This document shows positions 1-7,839 of a stretch of DNA of 13,247 nucleotides, one piece after another. The position numbers and the translations under genes were made by a program. The notes beneath the pieces were generated by a model. It did no database searches, was not told the DNA's origin, and saw only the letters and a list, made by a program, of their open reading frames with translations. How positions within the stretch are numbered: position 1 is the first letter of the stretch; every line of letters begins with the position of its first letter. Source of the stretch: Flavobacterium sp. (GTDB lineage Bacteria > Bacteroidota > Bacteroidia > Flavobacteriales > Flavobacteriaceae); the NCBI GenBank assembly GCA_030150335.1, contig JASLGC010000132.1, forward strand, positions 1 through 13,247, written 5' to 3'.

Positions 1-1
1 G

Positions 2-340
2 GAATTTAAAATGTTGATTACAGCTAAGATTGATAAAGCTCAAGCGGATTTAGAATTGATCAAAAGCGCCTATATGAATGATTTGAATAATGGTACAGAC
101 GATACCTCTCCAACATTCAAGGCATTCGAAGAAGGAAGTGAGACAATGTCTAAAGAAGCGAACTCTCAATTGGCAATTCGCCAAGAGAAGTTTATTCGTG
201 ACTTAAGAAATGCTTTAGTTCGTATCGAAAACAAAACGTATGGTATCTGTAAAGTTACTGGGAAATTGATTGACAAGGAGAGATTGAAATTGGTGCCTCA
301 TGCTACAATGAGTATTGAAGCAAAGAATATGCAACGTTAA
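2..340 (+). CDS. TraR/DksA-family RNA polymerase-binding regulator, 5'-truncated
   Basis: The reading frame is open to the left edge (codons GAA TTT AAA precede the ATG at 11), and the extra residues EFK fit the family N-terminus, so the gene very probably starts outside the window and the ATG at 11 is an internal Met. About 112 residues are visible. Numbering from that Met, there is a long helical, charged segment (roughly residues 1-75) like the DksA coiled coil, then the C-terminal motif YGIC-KVTG (77-84) and ERL-KLVPHA (90-98) matching the DksA globular domain. Such proteins bind RNA polymerase through the secondary channel and tune initiation, often with ppGpp. Only the first of four zinc-finger cysteines remains (C80); the others correspond to T83, S101 and A104, so this is a zinc-free form. 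In Bacteroidota this gene commonly sits between ileS and lspA, and lspA does follow. Family is confident; the exact regulatory role is inferred. Confidence 0.85.
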   Translation, partial: EFKMLITAKIDKAQADLELIKSAYMNDLNNGTDDTSPTFKAFEEGSETMSKEANSQLAIRQEKFIRDLRNALVRIENKTYGICKVTGKLIDKERLKLVPHATMSIEAKNMQR

Positions 341-354
341 TCTTTAATAAAAAT

Positions 355-383
355 AAAAGCGCTCTTAATTGAGCGCTTTTTTT
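355..383 (+). terminator. Intrinsic terminator after the DksA-like gene
   Basis: A perfect 10-bp stem AAAAGCGCTC / GAGCGCTTTT (355-364 with 371-380) closes a 6-base loop TTAATT and runs into a T tract (377-383). It begins 15 bases after the stop codon and precedes lspA, so transcripts of the upstream gene probably end here. Confidence 0.85.
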
Positions 384-399
384 ATCTGATAAAATAATC

Positions 400-407
400 T
401 ACATTTG
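400..407 (+). promoter_or_regulatory. Candidate -7 box of the lspA promoter
   Basis: TACATTTG is an exact match to the Bacteroidota -7 consensus TAnnTTTG. It ends 22 bases before the lspA ATG, giving a short leader. At the expected distance upstream (378-380) the sequence is TTT rather than TTG and lies in the T tract of the preceding terminator. The -7 match and its position after a terminator support a separate lspA promoter; no start site is known. Confidence 0.5.
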
Positions 408-429
408 TTCCTTGTGTAAAAAATAAAAA

Positions 430-1023
430 ATGTCATTAAAGAGAGCTTACTTACTTGTTCTAATAGTGTTACTTTTAGACCAAGTATTGAAAATATATAT
501 CAAAACTACTTTTGTATTAAATGATGAATATGTCGTTTTTAATTGGTTTAGAATTCACTTTATAGAAAATGAAGGAATGGCTTGGGGAGTTGAATTGCCT
601 GGAATGTATGGTAAGTTAGCTCTGACTGTTTTCCGAATTGTTGCTGTAGGTGGTATAGGCTGGTGGTTGAATGATTCGATTCAGAAGAAAGCGTCTAATT
701 ACCTAATTGTTGCAATTGCCTTAATTTTAGCAGGAGCTGTTGGTAACATTATAGATTCTGTTTTTTACGGGGTTATATTTGATGATAGTACTTATCAGTT
801 GGCTACATTATTTGCAGATGAACCTTACGGAACTTGGTTTCATGGTAAAGTAGTAGATATGTTCTACTTTCCAATCTGGAGAGGTTATCTTCCAAGTTGG
901 TTGCCAATTGTAGGAGGAAAAGATTTTACTTTCTTTAATGCAATCTTCAACTTAGCAGATGTTGCTATTTCAGTGGGGGTTGGTATTCTAATTGTTTTCA
1001 ACAAGAAGGTATTTAAAAAATAA
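430..1023 (+). CDS. lspA: Lipoprotein signal peptidase (signal peptidase II)
   Basis: This inner-membrane aspartyl protease cleaves the signal peptide of prolipoproteins before the diacylglyceryl-modified cysteine. Family motifs are in order: LLLDQ (14-18) in the first membrane helix, the ENEGMAWG element (46-53, the counterpart of NxGxAFG), GNIIDS (105-110), VVDM with catalytic Asp143, and FNLADVAIS (173-181) with catalytic Asp177. Hydrophobic segments lie near residues 5-20, 63-80, 90-108 and 172-190, fitting four membrane helices. At 197 residues it is longer than the roughly 160-residue proteobacterial enzyme; the extra length is mainly the loop between GNIIDS and VVDM (about 111-140), as is usual in Bacteroidota. 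The stop is followed by a terminator shared with the convergent gene. Expected to be essential or nearly so for lipoprotein maturation. Confidence 0.96.
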   Translation: MSLKRAYLLVLIVLLLDQVLKIYIKTTFVLNDEYVVFNWFRIHFIENEGMAWGVELPGMYGKLALTVFRIVAVGGIGWWLNDSIQKKASNYLIVAIALILAGAVGNIIDSVFYGVIFDDSTYQLATLFADEPYGTWFHGKVVDMFYFPIWRGYLPSWLPIVGGKDFTFFNAIFNLADVAISVGVGILIVFNKKVFKK

Positions 1024-1041
1024 GAGAAAAAATATTGTATA

Positions 1042-1071
1042 AAAGAAGGCTTCCATTTGGAAGCCTTCTTT
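1042..1071. terminator. Bidirectional terminator between lspA and the convergent protease gene
   Basis: A perfect 13-bp stem AAAGAAGGCTTCC / GGAAGCCTTCTTT (1042-1054 with 1059-1071) closes a 4-base loop ATTT. It starts 18 bases after the lspA stop and ends 5 bases before the last base of the minus-strand stop codon. T-rich ends on both strands allow it to end transcription from both sides. Confidence 0.88.
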
Positions 1072-1076
1072 CATTA

Positions 1077-4000
1077 TTACTTGTTTAAATCTTTTAATAT
1101 TTCTTGTACTGCTCTTTCAATTTGTGGGTCATTATTGTTTAAACGGTCCATGAAAGTGTTCTTGATATAAATATCAGGAGCAACTCCTGTTTTTTCTAAG
1201 TTTTGTCCGTCAAGAGTATATGTACCCCACGAAGGTAGTCGATAGAAAGAACCATCAACCAAACCTTTGCCAGAAGTAAAGATAATCCAACGATAAGTTT
1301 CTTGTCCGATTACTTTACCTAATTTCAAAGCTTTAAAACCTGCAGCTGTCATTTCTGCATCACTTAAAGAAAATTCATTTATCAGCAAGACAATTGGTTT
1401 TCCACTTGGTGTAAAATTACTTTGAATAGTCATTTTGCCTTCTCTATATTTCCATTGTAAGTAAGGACGCTGTGCTAAAAAGTTTAATACTTTGTCGTGA
1501 ACATTACCACCCGTGTTGAATCTCAAATCAAGGATAACACCTTCTTTTCTGTGTTCTTGTTCCACCATGTCTAATAAGAACGAATCAAGTTGTGCTGAAG
1601 ACATGTTTTTCATGTATGTATATGCAATTCGATTGTTACTTAATTGGTTTACTTTTTCTTTATTGTTTGAAATCCATTCATCATAAAGTAAGTCTTTGAA
1701 CTTTGTTGTTGTAATAGGGTGAAGTTTGACGTTTATTTCTTTGCCATTTCTGTCAAATGTCAATTTGATTTCCTCTTGTGCATTAGCAAAAGTGAAATAA
1801 GTGTCTCTATTAACTTTTTTGTCGATAAGTTGATTGTTTACTTTAGTTAATATGTCATTTGGTTTGATATCTATGTCCGTTGCAAAAGCAGGAGATTTTC
1901 GTAAAATGCGCTCTACTTGGTATGGATTGTTAGCATTGAAAAGGATACCTGTTTCATACGTGCGATAGTTCAACTTTGTTTTTTCCTCTTTTCCAGTTGA
2001 ACTAAAGCCTAAATGTGATGCACCTAACTCTCCAAGCATATCGTTTAGAAGTGCTCTTAAATCAGCTCTATTATTGATGTATGGGAGGTATTGAGCAAAC
2101 TGCTCTTTCATTTGTTTCCAATCAATACCATGGAAGGTTTCATCATAGAAGTTTTCTTCTACTCCAGCCCATGTTTCATAATACATCTGAGTAAATTCGT
2201 CAGATAAATTTTTAGTGAAAGTATGTTTAATATCTATTTTTTCAGGAGTGCCTTTGCTTAGGGCAAACTTATAGATATTGTTGTCAATTAATGCATATAA
2301 TGTTTTATCTCTTAATTGTATTTCGCTACTGCTTTTATCAAATACTTTCTCTGTTTTTGGAGCATTGAATTCCTCATATATCTTGCGATATAAAGTGTTT
2401 TTACCGTTTTCTTGATTAGAGGTGTAATAGATAATTTCTTTTTTATCTTCTTCAAAGACAACTGGTGAGTATTGATTGCCAAAGCGGTCACTCACTAATT
2501 CGATGCGTTCAAGAATACCGTCTGTATTAACTTTGATAGTTTTTACTTTCTCTTTTGGAGTTACTTTGCTTTCTTTCTTGTCCTTTTTAGTAACTTCCTC
2601 TGTTTTCTTTTCAACAAATAATTTGTCAAATTGGTCAGATTTGAAAGCTTCGGTAAACCAATCTAAAGAAAAGCGATAGATATTTGGATGTTGCATTCCT
2701 AAAGGATAAGAAGGGTTAACTCTATCACTTGTGAAATAGATATACTTGCCGTTTGGTGACCAAACAGGGTTAGATTCTGAAACACCAGTATTCGTTAAGT
2801 TAATAGTTTTATTTTCCTTGATATTGTGAATGAATATATCTTCTTCAAAGTTTCTTTTTGCGGTAAATAAAACATACTCACCATTAGGAGAGAAAGAAGG
2901 AGTAGAGTTTTGGAAAGCCCATATTTCATCTGTTACAATTGTTTTAGAATGGAAGGTCTTTAAGTCCAATAGTCTTACTTCATCACGACCACTAAGATAG
3001 ACAGCTTGTGTATAATCCTTGTTAATTGCTATATCTCTGTTGTTTCTATTGTCAGAAGTTAGCTGTACAACCTCTCCTTTGCCATTAGCATTAATTTTAA
3101 ACCAGTTTTGATAGCCATTGTAAGTTTGGCTAAAGACAAGAGTTTTATTGTCATTAAGCCACTTAGTTTCCATTACTCGTTCTTTAGCATCTGTAATTTT
3201 TTGGATAAACTTTCCTTCTATATCAGAAACAAAAAGGACTCCTCTACTAACAAATGCTATCTTTTTATTGTCAGGAGAAATGTCAAAGGTTGAAATTTCG
3301 TCTTGAACAGCATAAGACTGTTCTTTTTCTATTGCCTTGTTTGTATTGACAGTAATAGAAAGTGGAGAAATACTCTTGGTTTTAGTATCGTAAATGAATA
3401 ACTGATAATCTTTTTCAAAGATTACTTTATTACCATCTGCCGAAACATAAGGTTTTCGGATAGATGTTTCGTAATTAGTGATGGCTACTTTTTTTCCATT
3501 TTCAAAAGTATATAGGTTGTAATGACCTGTATTCTCATCCGATATAAAGTAGATGTTTCCATTTTTATCTACGGTTGGATTGAAGTCTTTACCTATGTAA
3601 TCGGTGTAAGATTTGAATGCTTTTGTATTTGGGTTGTATCCTAAGATATCTGGGTTGTTTTCACCTTTGTATCTCTTTCTGTTTACTTGGTTAGCACTTT
3701 CTGTAGAGTTAGTGAAAAGATATTCTCCTTGAGGGGTTTCCACTAAACCGTTTGTATTATTAAAGTAGTTTGTAAATAGGGGAACAGGCGTACCTCCATT
3801 GACATTTACTTTATAAGAGCCATAGTTATTTGTCGCATTAGAAGTGAAGTATATAGTTTCGTTATCCCATCCCCAGCTTTCAACATCTTCGGAAGCTTGA
3901 TGATAGGTTAATTGGCGTATTTCTCCACCCGTTAATGGAGTAACAAAGACATCTTTATTTCCATATTGGTCAGACGTAAATGCCAACCATTTACCATTAG

Positions 4001-4217
4001 GGGAAATTCTTGGATTAGATTCATTTCCTTCAAGAGCAGTAATTCTTAATGCTTCTCCTCCTGAGGTAGGAGCTTGCCATATATCTCCGTCATAACTGAA
4101 ATAAGCTGTTTCCCCATTGGGACTTAATGAGGGCGTAGATAAGAATTTGGGTGCTTGTTGCGCCCAAGAAGTCATTACAACTGATAGGGCAAATAAGGTT
4201 AGAGAGCGTTTTATCAT
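1077..4217 (-). CDS. Secreted tricorn-like S41 family serine protease
   Basis: A 1046-residue protein related to the archaeal tricorn protease. Residues 1-19 form a Sec signal peptide with a likely cut at SWA|QQ, so it acts in the periplasm or envelope rather than the cytosol. Residues about 25-510 carry repeated PD40/TolB-like beta-propeller blades; the SPNG or SPD signature recurs at about 32, 72, 314, 443 and 487. A lysine/glutamate-rich linker follows (about 537-562). The C1 helical part (about 670-740) holds Ser734-His735 in GASH; a PDZ-like domain spans about 745-835; the S41 core has Ser952-Asp953 in NEFSLSDAE and Glu1008 before GVAPD. These match the tricorn tetrad Ser/His/Ser/Glu, so it should be active. 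The substrate is unknown; peptide or misfolded-protein degradation is inferred. It is monocistronic, with terminators on both sides. Confidence 0.9.
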   Translation of the reverse strand: MIKRSLTLFALSVVMTSWAQQAPKFLSTPSLSPNGETAYFSYDGDIWQAPTSGGEALRITALEGNESNPRISPNGKWLAFTSDQYGNKDVFVTPLTGGEIRQLTYHQASEDVESWGWDNETIYFTSNATNNYGSYKVNVNGGTPVPLFTNYFNNTNGLVETPQGEYLFTNSTESANQVNRKRYKGENNPDILGYNPNTKAFKSYTDYIGKDFNPTVDKNGNIYFISDENTGHYNLYTFENGKKVAITNYETSIRKPYVSADGNKVIFEKDYQLFIYDTKTKSISPLSITVNTNKAIEKEQSYAVQDEISTFDISPDNKKIAFVSRGVLFVSDIEGKFIQKITDAKERVMETKWLNDNKTLVFSQTYNGYQNWFKINANGKGEVVQLTSDNRNNRDIAINKDYTQAVYLSGRDEVRLLDLKTFHSKTIVTDEIWAFQNSTPSFSPNGEYVLFTAKRNFEEDIFIHNIKENKTINLTNTGVSESNPVWSPNGKYIYFTSDRVNPSYPLGMQHPNIYRFSLDWFTEAFKSDQFDKLFVEKKTEEVTKKDKKESKVTPKEKVKTIKVNTDGILERIELVSDRFGNQYSPVVFEEDKKEIIYYTSNQENGKNTLYRKIYEEFNAPKTEKVFDKSSSEIQLRDKTLYALIDNNIYKFALSKGTPEKIDIKHTFTKNLSDEFTQMYYETWAGVEENFYDETFHGIDWKQMKEQFAQYLPYINNRADLRALLNDMLGELGASHLGFSSTGKEEKTKLNYRTYETGILFNANNPYQVERILRKSPAFATDIDIKPNDILTKVNNQLIDKKVNRDTYFTFANAQEEIKLTFDRNGKEINVKLHPITTTKFKDLLYDEWISNNKEKVNQLSNNRIAYTYMKNMSSAQLDSFLLDMVEQEHRKEGVILDLRFNTGGNVHDKVLNFLAQRPYLQWKYREGKMTIQSNFTPSGKPIVLLINEFSLSDAEMTAAGFKALKLGKVIGQETYRWIIFTSGKGLVDGSFYRLPSWGTYTLDGQNLEKTGVAPDIYIKNTFMDRLNNNDPQIERAVQEILKDLNK

Positions 4218-4231
4218 TGGTTAAATTTTTA

Positions 4232-4263
4232 TAAACTTAAATATATTTTTAGTGAATCACCAA
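4232..4263 (-). promoter_or_regulatory. Weak candidate promoter for the tricorn-like protease gene
   Basis: Read on the minus strand, TTG (4263-4261) is followed after 21 bases by TAAGTTTA (4239-4232), one mismatch from TAnnTTTG. The implied leader would be only about 8 bases, which is short, and an overlapping TATATTTA is an alternative -7 box. The gene should start transcription here because a terminator lies just upstream, but the exact elements are uncertain. Confidence 0.25.
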
Positions 4264-4295
4264 CCTGGGAGTAACTTTAAGATTTATAATCAATA

Positions 4296-4333
4296 AAAAA
4301 GGAGAACTAATCAGTTGGTTAGTTCTCCTTTTT
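4296..4333 (-). terminator. Intrinsic terminator of the fthC operon
   Basis: AAAAAGGAGAACTAA (4296-4310) pairs perfectly with TTAGTTCTCCTTTTT (4319-4333), a 15-bp stem with an 8-base loop. On the minus strand it ends in a run of six T and starts 6 bases beyond the fthC stop codon. It isolates the two-gene operon from the protease gene downstream. Confidence 0.88.
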
Positions 4334-4339
4334 GAATAT

Positions 4340-4903
4340 TTAAAAAGTATATGTTTTGTTTGGTGTAATACAGTAGTCTAAAGGTATGTCGTTTTGTTGA
4401 ATATCCTCTATATGCGCTTCGGGTTCAAAGAAGCTTAGTCCAATTTTGATAACATCAGGTTTGCATTTTTCTAAGAAACGGTCATAGAATCCTTTGCCAT
4501 AACCAATGCGATTTCCTTGAGTATCAAATGCTAATAGTGGGATGAACACGACGTCTATTTGTTGTTCAGGAACTTGAATCCCGTCTATTGGTTCAGGTAT
4601 TCCATACGAATTAGCTTTAATCGTTGTATTATCTGTCAATAGGAAGTGCGTCAGGGTACCTTCTTTGAAATCTGATTTAGATAAAATTACATTCTTGTCT
4701 TTACCAGCTAATATTTGAAGTAGGTATTCTGTGTTTATTTCCTTTTTGGCAACAATGCTCAAGAAGAGATGGTAATTACTTTTGTTCCAAATAGGCAATT
4801 GTAAAGCCTGATTAGCAATATCTAAACTCAAATCTTCGATATTGTCTGTTGTGAAGTTGTCGCGAAGAGATTTATATTTTATTCTTAGTTCTTCTTTGGT
4901 CAT
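4340..4903 (-). CDS. fthC: 5-formyltetrahydrofolate cyclo-ligase (MTHF synthetase)
   Basis: This cytosolic enzyme uses ATP to convert 5-formyltetrahydrofolate to 5,10-methenyltetrahydrofolate, returning a storage or inhibitory folate to the one-carbon pool. The 187-residue length is normal for the family (also called ygfA). Visible signatures are the N-terminal basic helix (KEELRIKYKSLR, 3-14), GIPEP (101-105), PLLAFDTQGNRIGYGKGFYD (122-141) which is the family's ATP/phosphate-binding signature, and DIPLDYCITP (172-181). The start codon overlaps the stop of the upstream gene by one base (TAATG on the minus strand), indicating translational coupling. No internal promoter is evident. A strong terminator follows. 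Confidence 0.95.
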   Translation of the reverse strand: MTKEELRIKYKSLRDNFTTDNIEDLSLDIANQALQLPIWNKSNYHLFLSIVAKKEINTEYLLQILAGKDKNVILSKSDFKEGTLTHFLLTDNTTIKANSYGIPEPIDGIQVPEQQIDVVFIPLLAFDTQGNRIGYGKGFYDRFLEKCKPDVIKIGLSFFEPEAHIEDIQQNDIPLDYCITPNKTYTF

Positions 4904-5850
4904 TACTTTAATTTTTTAGAGATGTGAAATACAGCATCTCCTTGATAAACAATAGGAGCATCATTGACATTAATTACATATCCTTGATTTGGAGCTTTTA
5001 TTAATGTGTTTTCATTCCCGTAAGGGTCAGATATTTCTGCTAAGATATCACCTTTTTCTACGTAGCTTCCAATTTTAACTTGGTCGTGTAGAAGACCTGA
5101 TTTCTTAGCTCTAATCCATGAAGAAGAGGTAATAATAGTCATTTTATCTTGAGGTTCTTCAGGTGTGAAATTGTCGCGAAGCATATCAAAGGCTTTTAAA
5201 AAACGCTTAGTTCCTTCAACTCCCATTTTAGAAACTTCATTGTTGATATCCATTGATTTTCCTCCTTCAAATAATAGAATTTTGATACCTCTTTTAGCAC
5301 ATGCATTTCTGAATGACCCTGCTATTTGGTTAGAATATAGAAGGAATGGAGGATGGAAGATTGTTGCTAATTCTTGTAATTCATTATTGTCTGGAGATAT
5401 ACGCAATTGAGGAGCATTAAATCGGCTTTGTCCACCTGCATGAAAGTCAATCACATAATCAACATGTGGTAATACGTGGTGAATCAAGTGGTAAGCAAAA
5501 CGTCCTGCCAGAGAACCGTTTTTACTCCCAGGGAATACTCTATTCATATCTCTACCATCTGGGAATTCTCTTGATTTGTTGATAAAACCGAATATGTTGA
5601 TTACTGGAATACAGATAATAGTTCCTTTTTTAGGGATGTTAATTTTAGAATGAACAATCTGTCTTACAATATCAACCCCGTTAATTTCATCTCCGTGTAG
5701 TCCTGCCGATAATAAAACAGTAGGTCCATCTTCTTTTGCTCTTGAAACGATTACAGGGATTTTTAGTTTAGTGGCTGTGTGTAGTCTTGCTATTTCTAAA
5801 TTTAGCGTTTTAGTTTCGCCAGGTAATATAGTTTCTTCAAGTATAGTCAT
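4903..5850 (-). CDS. Succinylglutamate desuccinylase/aspartoacylase-family zinc hydrolase
   Basis: A 315-residue member of the AstE/AspA branch of M14-like metallohydrolases, which remove acyl or amino-acid groups through a single zinc. Zinc ligands are visible as His52 and Glu55 in LHGDE and His137 in DFHAGG; Glu195 in LLFEGG is the likely general base; GRDMNRVFPG (99-108) is the conserved substrate-binding segment. Residues about 238-312 form a beta-rich C-terminal domain resembling a biotinyl/lipoyl-like fold (GSYVEKGDILAEI, 261-273), common in the uncharacterised bacterial branch. There is no signal peptide, so it is probably cytosolic. It is the first gene of an operon with fthC. The substrate cannot be read from sequence: true AstE or AspA activity is not supported, and glutamate or peptide trimming is possible. 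No arginine succinyltransferase pathway genes are nearby. Confidence 0.88.
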   Translation of the reverse strand: MTILEETILPGETKTLNLEIARLHTATKLKIPVIVSRAKEDGPTVLLSAGLHGDEINGVDIVRQIVHSKINIPKKGTIICIPVINIFGFINKSREFPDGRDMNRVFPGSKNGSLAGRFAYHLIHHVLPHVDYVIDFHAGGQSRFNAPQLRISPDNNELQELATIFHPPFLLYSNQIAGSFRNACAKRGIKILLFEGGKSMDINNEVSKMGVEGTKRFLKAFDMLRDNFTPEEPQDKMTIITSSSWIRAKKSGLLHDQVKIGSYVEKGDILAEISDPYGNENTLIKAPNQGYVINVNDAPIVYQGDAVFHISKKLK

Positions 5851-5987
5851 AGCTTATCTTTTTTGAAGTGTGAAGATAGGAAAAAGTACATTTTCTTAAA
5901 AGATATATTTATAGTGTTATAATTAGTGGTAAACTAATTGTGAGGTATATCAAATCAGTAATGAATAGAATGGTAGCAAAATAGTCT

Positions 5988-5995
5988 TATTTTTG
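5988..5995 (+). promoter_or_regulatory. Candidate -7 box of the uvrC promoter
   Basis: TATTTTTG matches TAnnTTTG exactly and ends 24 bases before the uvrC ATG. At N19 upstream (5966-5968) the sequence is TAG, a partial match to TTG. It lies in the 169-base divergent region 5851-6019. No convincing promoter for the minus-strand operon was found there; TATCTTTT (read at 5905-5898) is the nearest match. Confidence 0.45.
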
Positions 5996-6019
5996 TTTTC
6001 AAATTAAAACACATTTTCA

Positions 6020-7816
6020 ATGCAAATTAAATCGTCTTTAGCACTTCAAATACAAACCTTGCCAGACCAACCGGGTGTTTATCAATACTACGATAAGGAG
6101 GATAAGATTTTGTATGTAGGGAAAGCAAAGAATTTGAAAAAAAGAGTTAGTTCTTATTTTAATAAAATACACGATAATGCAAAGACTAATGTATTAGTCA
6201 AGAAGATAGAAACAATAAAGCATATTGTAGTTCCTACAGAAACGGATGCATTATTGTTAGAAAATAATTTGATTAAACGCTTGCAACCGAGGTATAACGT
6301 ACTTCTAAAAGATGATAAATCTTATCCTTGGATTTGCATTAAGAGAGAACCATTTCCACGTGTTTTTATGACACGTAGGATGGTAAAAGATGGTTCGGAA
6401 TACTTTGGTCCTTATACCAATATTAAAACAGTACATACTCTTTTAGAGTTAATTAAGGAGCTGTATCCTTTGCGTACATGTAATTATGATTTGTCAACGA
6501 GTAATGTTCGCGCTGGGAAGTTTAAAGTATGCTTAGAATATCATATCGGAAATTGTGCAGGGCCTTGTCAAGAACATGAAAGTGATGTTCAATATGACAA
6601 GAAAGTCAAAGATATTCGAGATATTTTAAAAGGGAATTTTAAAGAGAGTTTAAGAGGCTTCAAAGAATATATGCTGGAGTTAGCTTCTGAAATGAAATTT
6701 GAAGAAGCTCAGAAGGTAAAGGAAAAGGTTGATTTGCTTGAAAACTATCAAGCGAAATCTACTATTATTAATCCAAAGATTAGCAATATTGATGTGTTCT
6801 CGATTATTTCAGATGAATCGGCAGCGTATATCAACTTTTTGCAAGTATCTTATGGTGCAATTATTAGGTCTCATACGATGGAGGTGAAAAAGAAGTTAGA
6901 TGAGACAGATGTGGAGTTGTTAGAATTAGCAATTACAGAATTGCGTGAGCGATTTCATTTAACTTCAAAGGAGATAGTTGTTCCTTTTGATGTTGAGGTA
7001 GCTGAGGGTGTACATGTTACGGTTCCAAAATTAGGAGATAAAAAACGCATTTTAGATTTATCTGAGCGTAATGCTAAGTTTTATCGTATGGATTTGATGA
7101 AACAGATTAAGATTGTGGACCCTGAACGACATGTGAATCGTATAATGCAGCAGATGAAGAAAGATTTGCGATTGCACAATGAACCGCGACATATAGAGTG
7201 TTTTGATAACTCTAATATTCAAGGAACAAACCCTGTAGCTGCTTGTGTAGTGTTTAAAGATGGAAAACCAAGTAAGAAGGATTATCGCCATTTTAATGTA
7301 AAAACAGTTGAAGGACCGAATGATTATGATTCTATGGAGGAAATTGTTTATAGAAGATATAAGAGGGTACTTGATGAGAAACAGCCTTTACCTGATTTAA
7401 TCGTAATCGATGGTGGAAAAGGGCAATTGGGAGTAGCTTTAAAAAGTTTAGAAAGTTTAGGTCTAAGAGGTAAGATACCAATTATAAGTTTGGCAGAGCG
7501 TTTAGAGGAAATATTCTATCCTGGAGATAGTTTTCCTTTGTACTTGGATAAGCGCTCGGAAACAATGAAGGTAATCATCCATTTGAGAGATGAAGCACAT
7601 AGATTTGGATTGACATTTCATAGGAATCAGCGTAGTAAAAATGCGATTACGAGTGAATTGGACAATATTAAAGGAGTAGGAGAAAAAACAAAAACAAGCT
7701 TGTTTAATCACTTCAAATCAGTGAAGCGAATTAAGGAAGCGAGCTTAGAGGATTTAGAAAAAGTTATAGGAAAGTCTAAGGGGAAGATTGTGTTTGAGTT
7801 TTTTAAGTTAAATTAG
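6020..7816 (+). CDS. uvrC: Excinuclease ABC subunit C
   Basis: UvrC makes both incisions around bulky DNA lesions after loading by UvrA and UvrB in nucleotide excision repair. The 598-residue protein has all expected parts: an N-terminal GIY-YIG nuclease (GVY 19-21, YVG 32-34, Arg42, Glu81) for the 3' cut; four cysteines C154, C171, C179 and C183 in the spacing of the UvrC iron-sulfur cluster; a UVR motif that contacts UvrB (about 207-242); an RNase H-like nuclease with Asp396 (FDNSN), Asp464 (VIDGG) and His527 (DEAHRF) for the 5' cut; and helix-hairpin-helix DNA-binding motifs (about 546-585). It looks complete and active. The start is set by the family N-terminus and a -7 box just upstream. 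The patatin gene begins 23 bases after the stop, suggesting co-transcription. Confidence 0.97.
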   Translation: MQIKSSLALQIQTLPDQPGVYQYYDKEDKILYVGKAKNLKKRVSSYFNKIHDNAKTNVLVKKIETIKHIVVPTETDALLLENNLIKRLQPRYNVLLKDDKSYPWICIKREPFPRVFMTRRMVKDGSEYFGPYTNIKTVHTLLELIKELYPLRTCNYDLSTSNVRAGKFKVCLEYHIGNCAGPCQEHESDVQYDKKVKDIRDILKGNFKESLRGFKEYMLELASEMKFEEAQKVKEKVDLLENYQAKSTIINPKISNIDVFSIISDESAAYINFLQVSYGAIIRSHTMEVKKKLDETDVELLELAITELRERFHLTSKEIVVPFDVEVAEGVHVTVPKLGDKKRILDLSERNAKFYRMDLMKQIKIVDPERHVNRIMQQMKKDLRLHNEPRHIECFDNSNIQGTNPVAACVVFKDGKPSKKDYRHFNVKTVEGPNDYDSMEEIVYRRYKRVLDEKQPLPDLIVIDGGKGQLGVALKSLESLGLRGKIPIISLAERLEEIFYPGDSFPLYLDKRSETMKVIIHLRDEAHRFGLTFHRNQRSKNAITSELDNIKGVGEKTKTSLFNHFKSVKRIKEASLEDLEKVIGKSKGKIVFEFFKLN

Positions 7817-7839
7817 GGGATATTTAAACAAATAGAATT

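Noticed and set aside
11..13. ATG at 11 as the true start of the DksA-like gene
   Set aside because: The frame stays open to the window edge and the residues before the ATG (EFK) fit the family, so the N-terminus is missing rather than starting here.
2476..2679. Plus-strand 67-codon ORF inside the protease gene
   Set aside because: It lies opposite a well-supported long coding sequence (the linker and propeller end) and has no recognisable domain.
5851..6019. Divergent region as a regulatory island or hidden gene
   Set aside because: It is AT-rich with a uvrC -7 box but no ORF, strong repeat or RNA-like structure that I can support.
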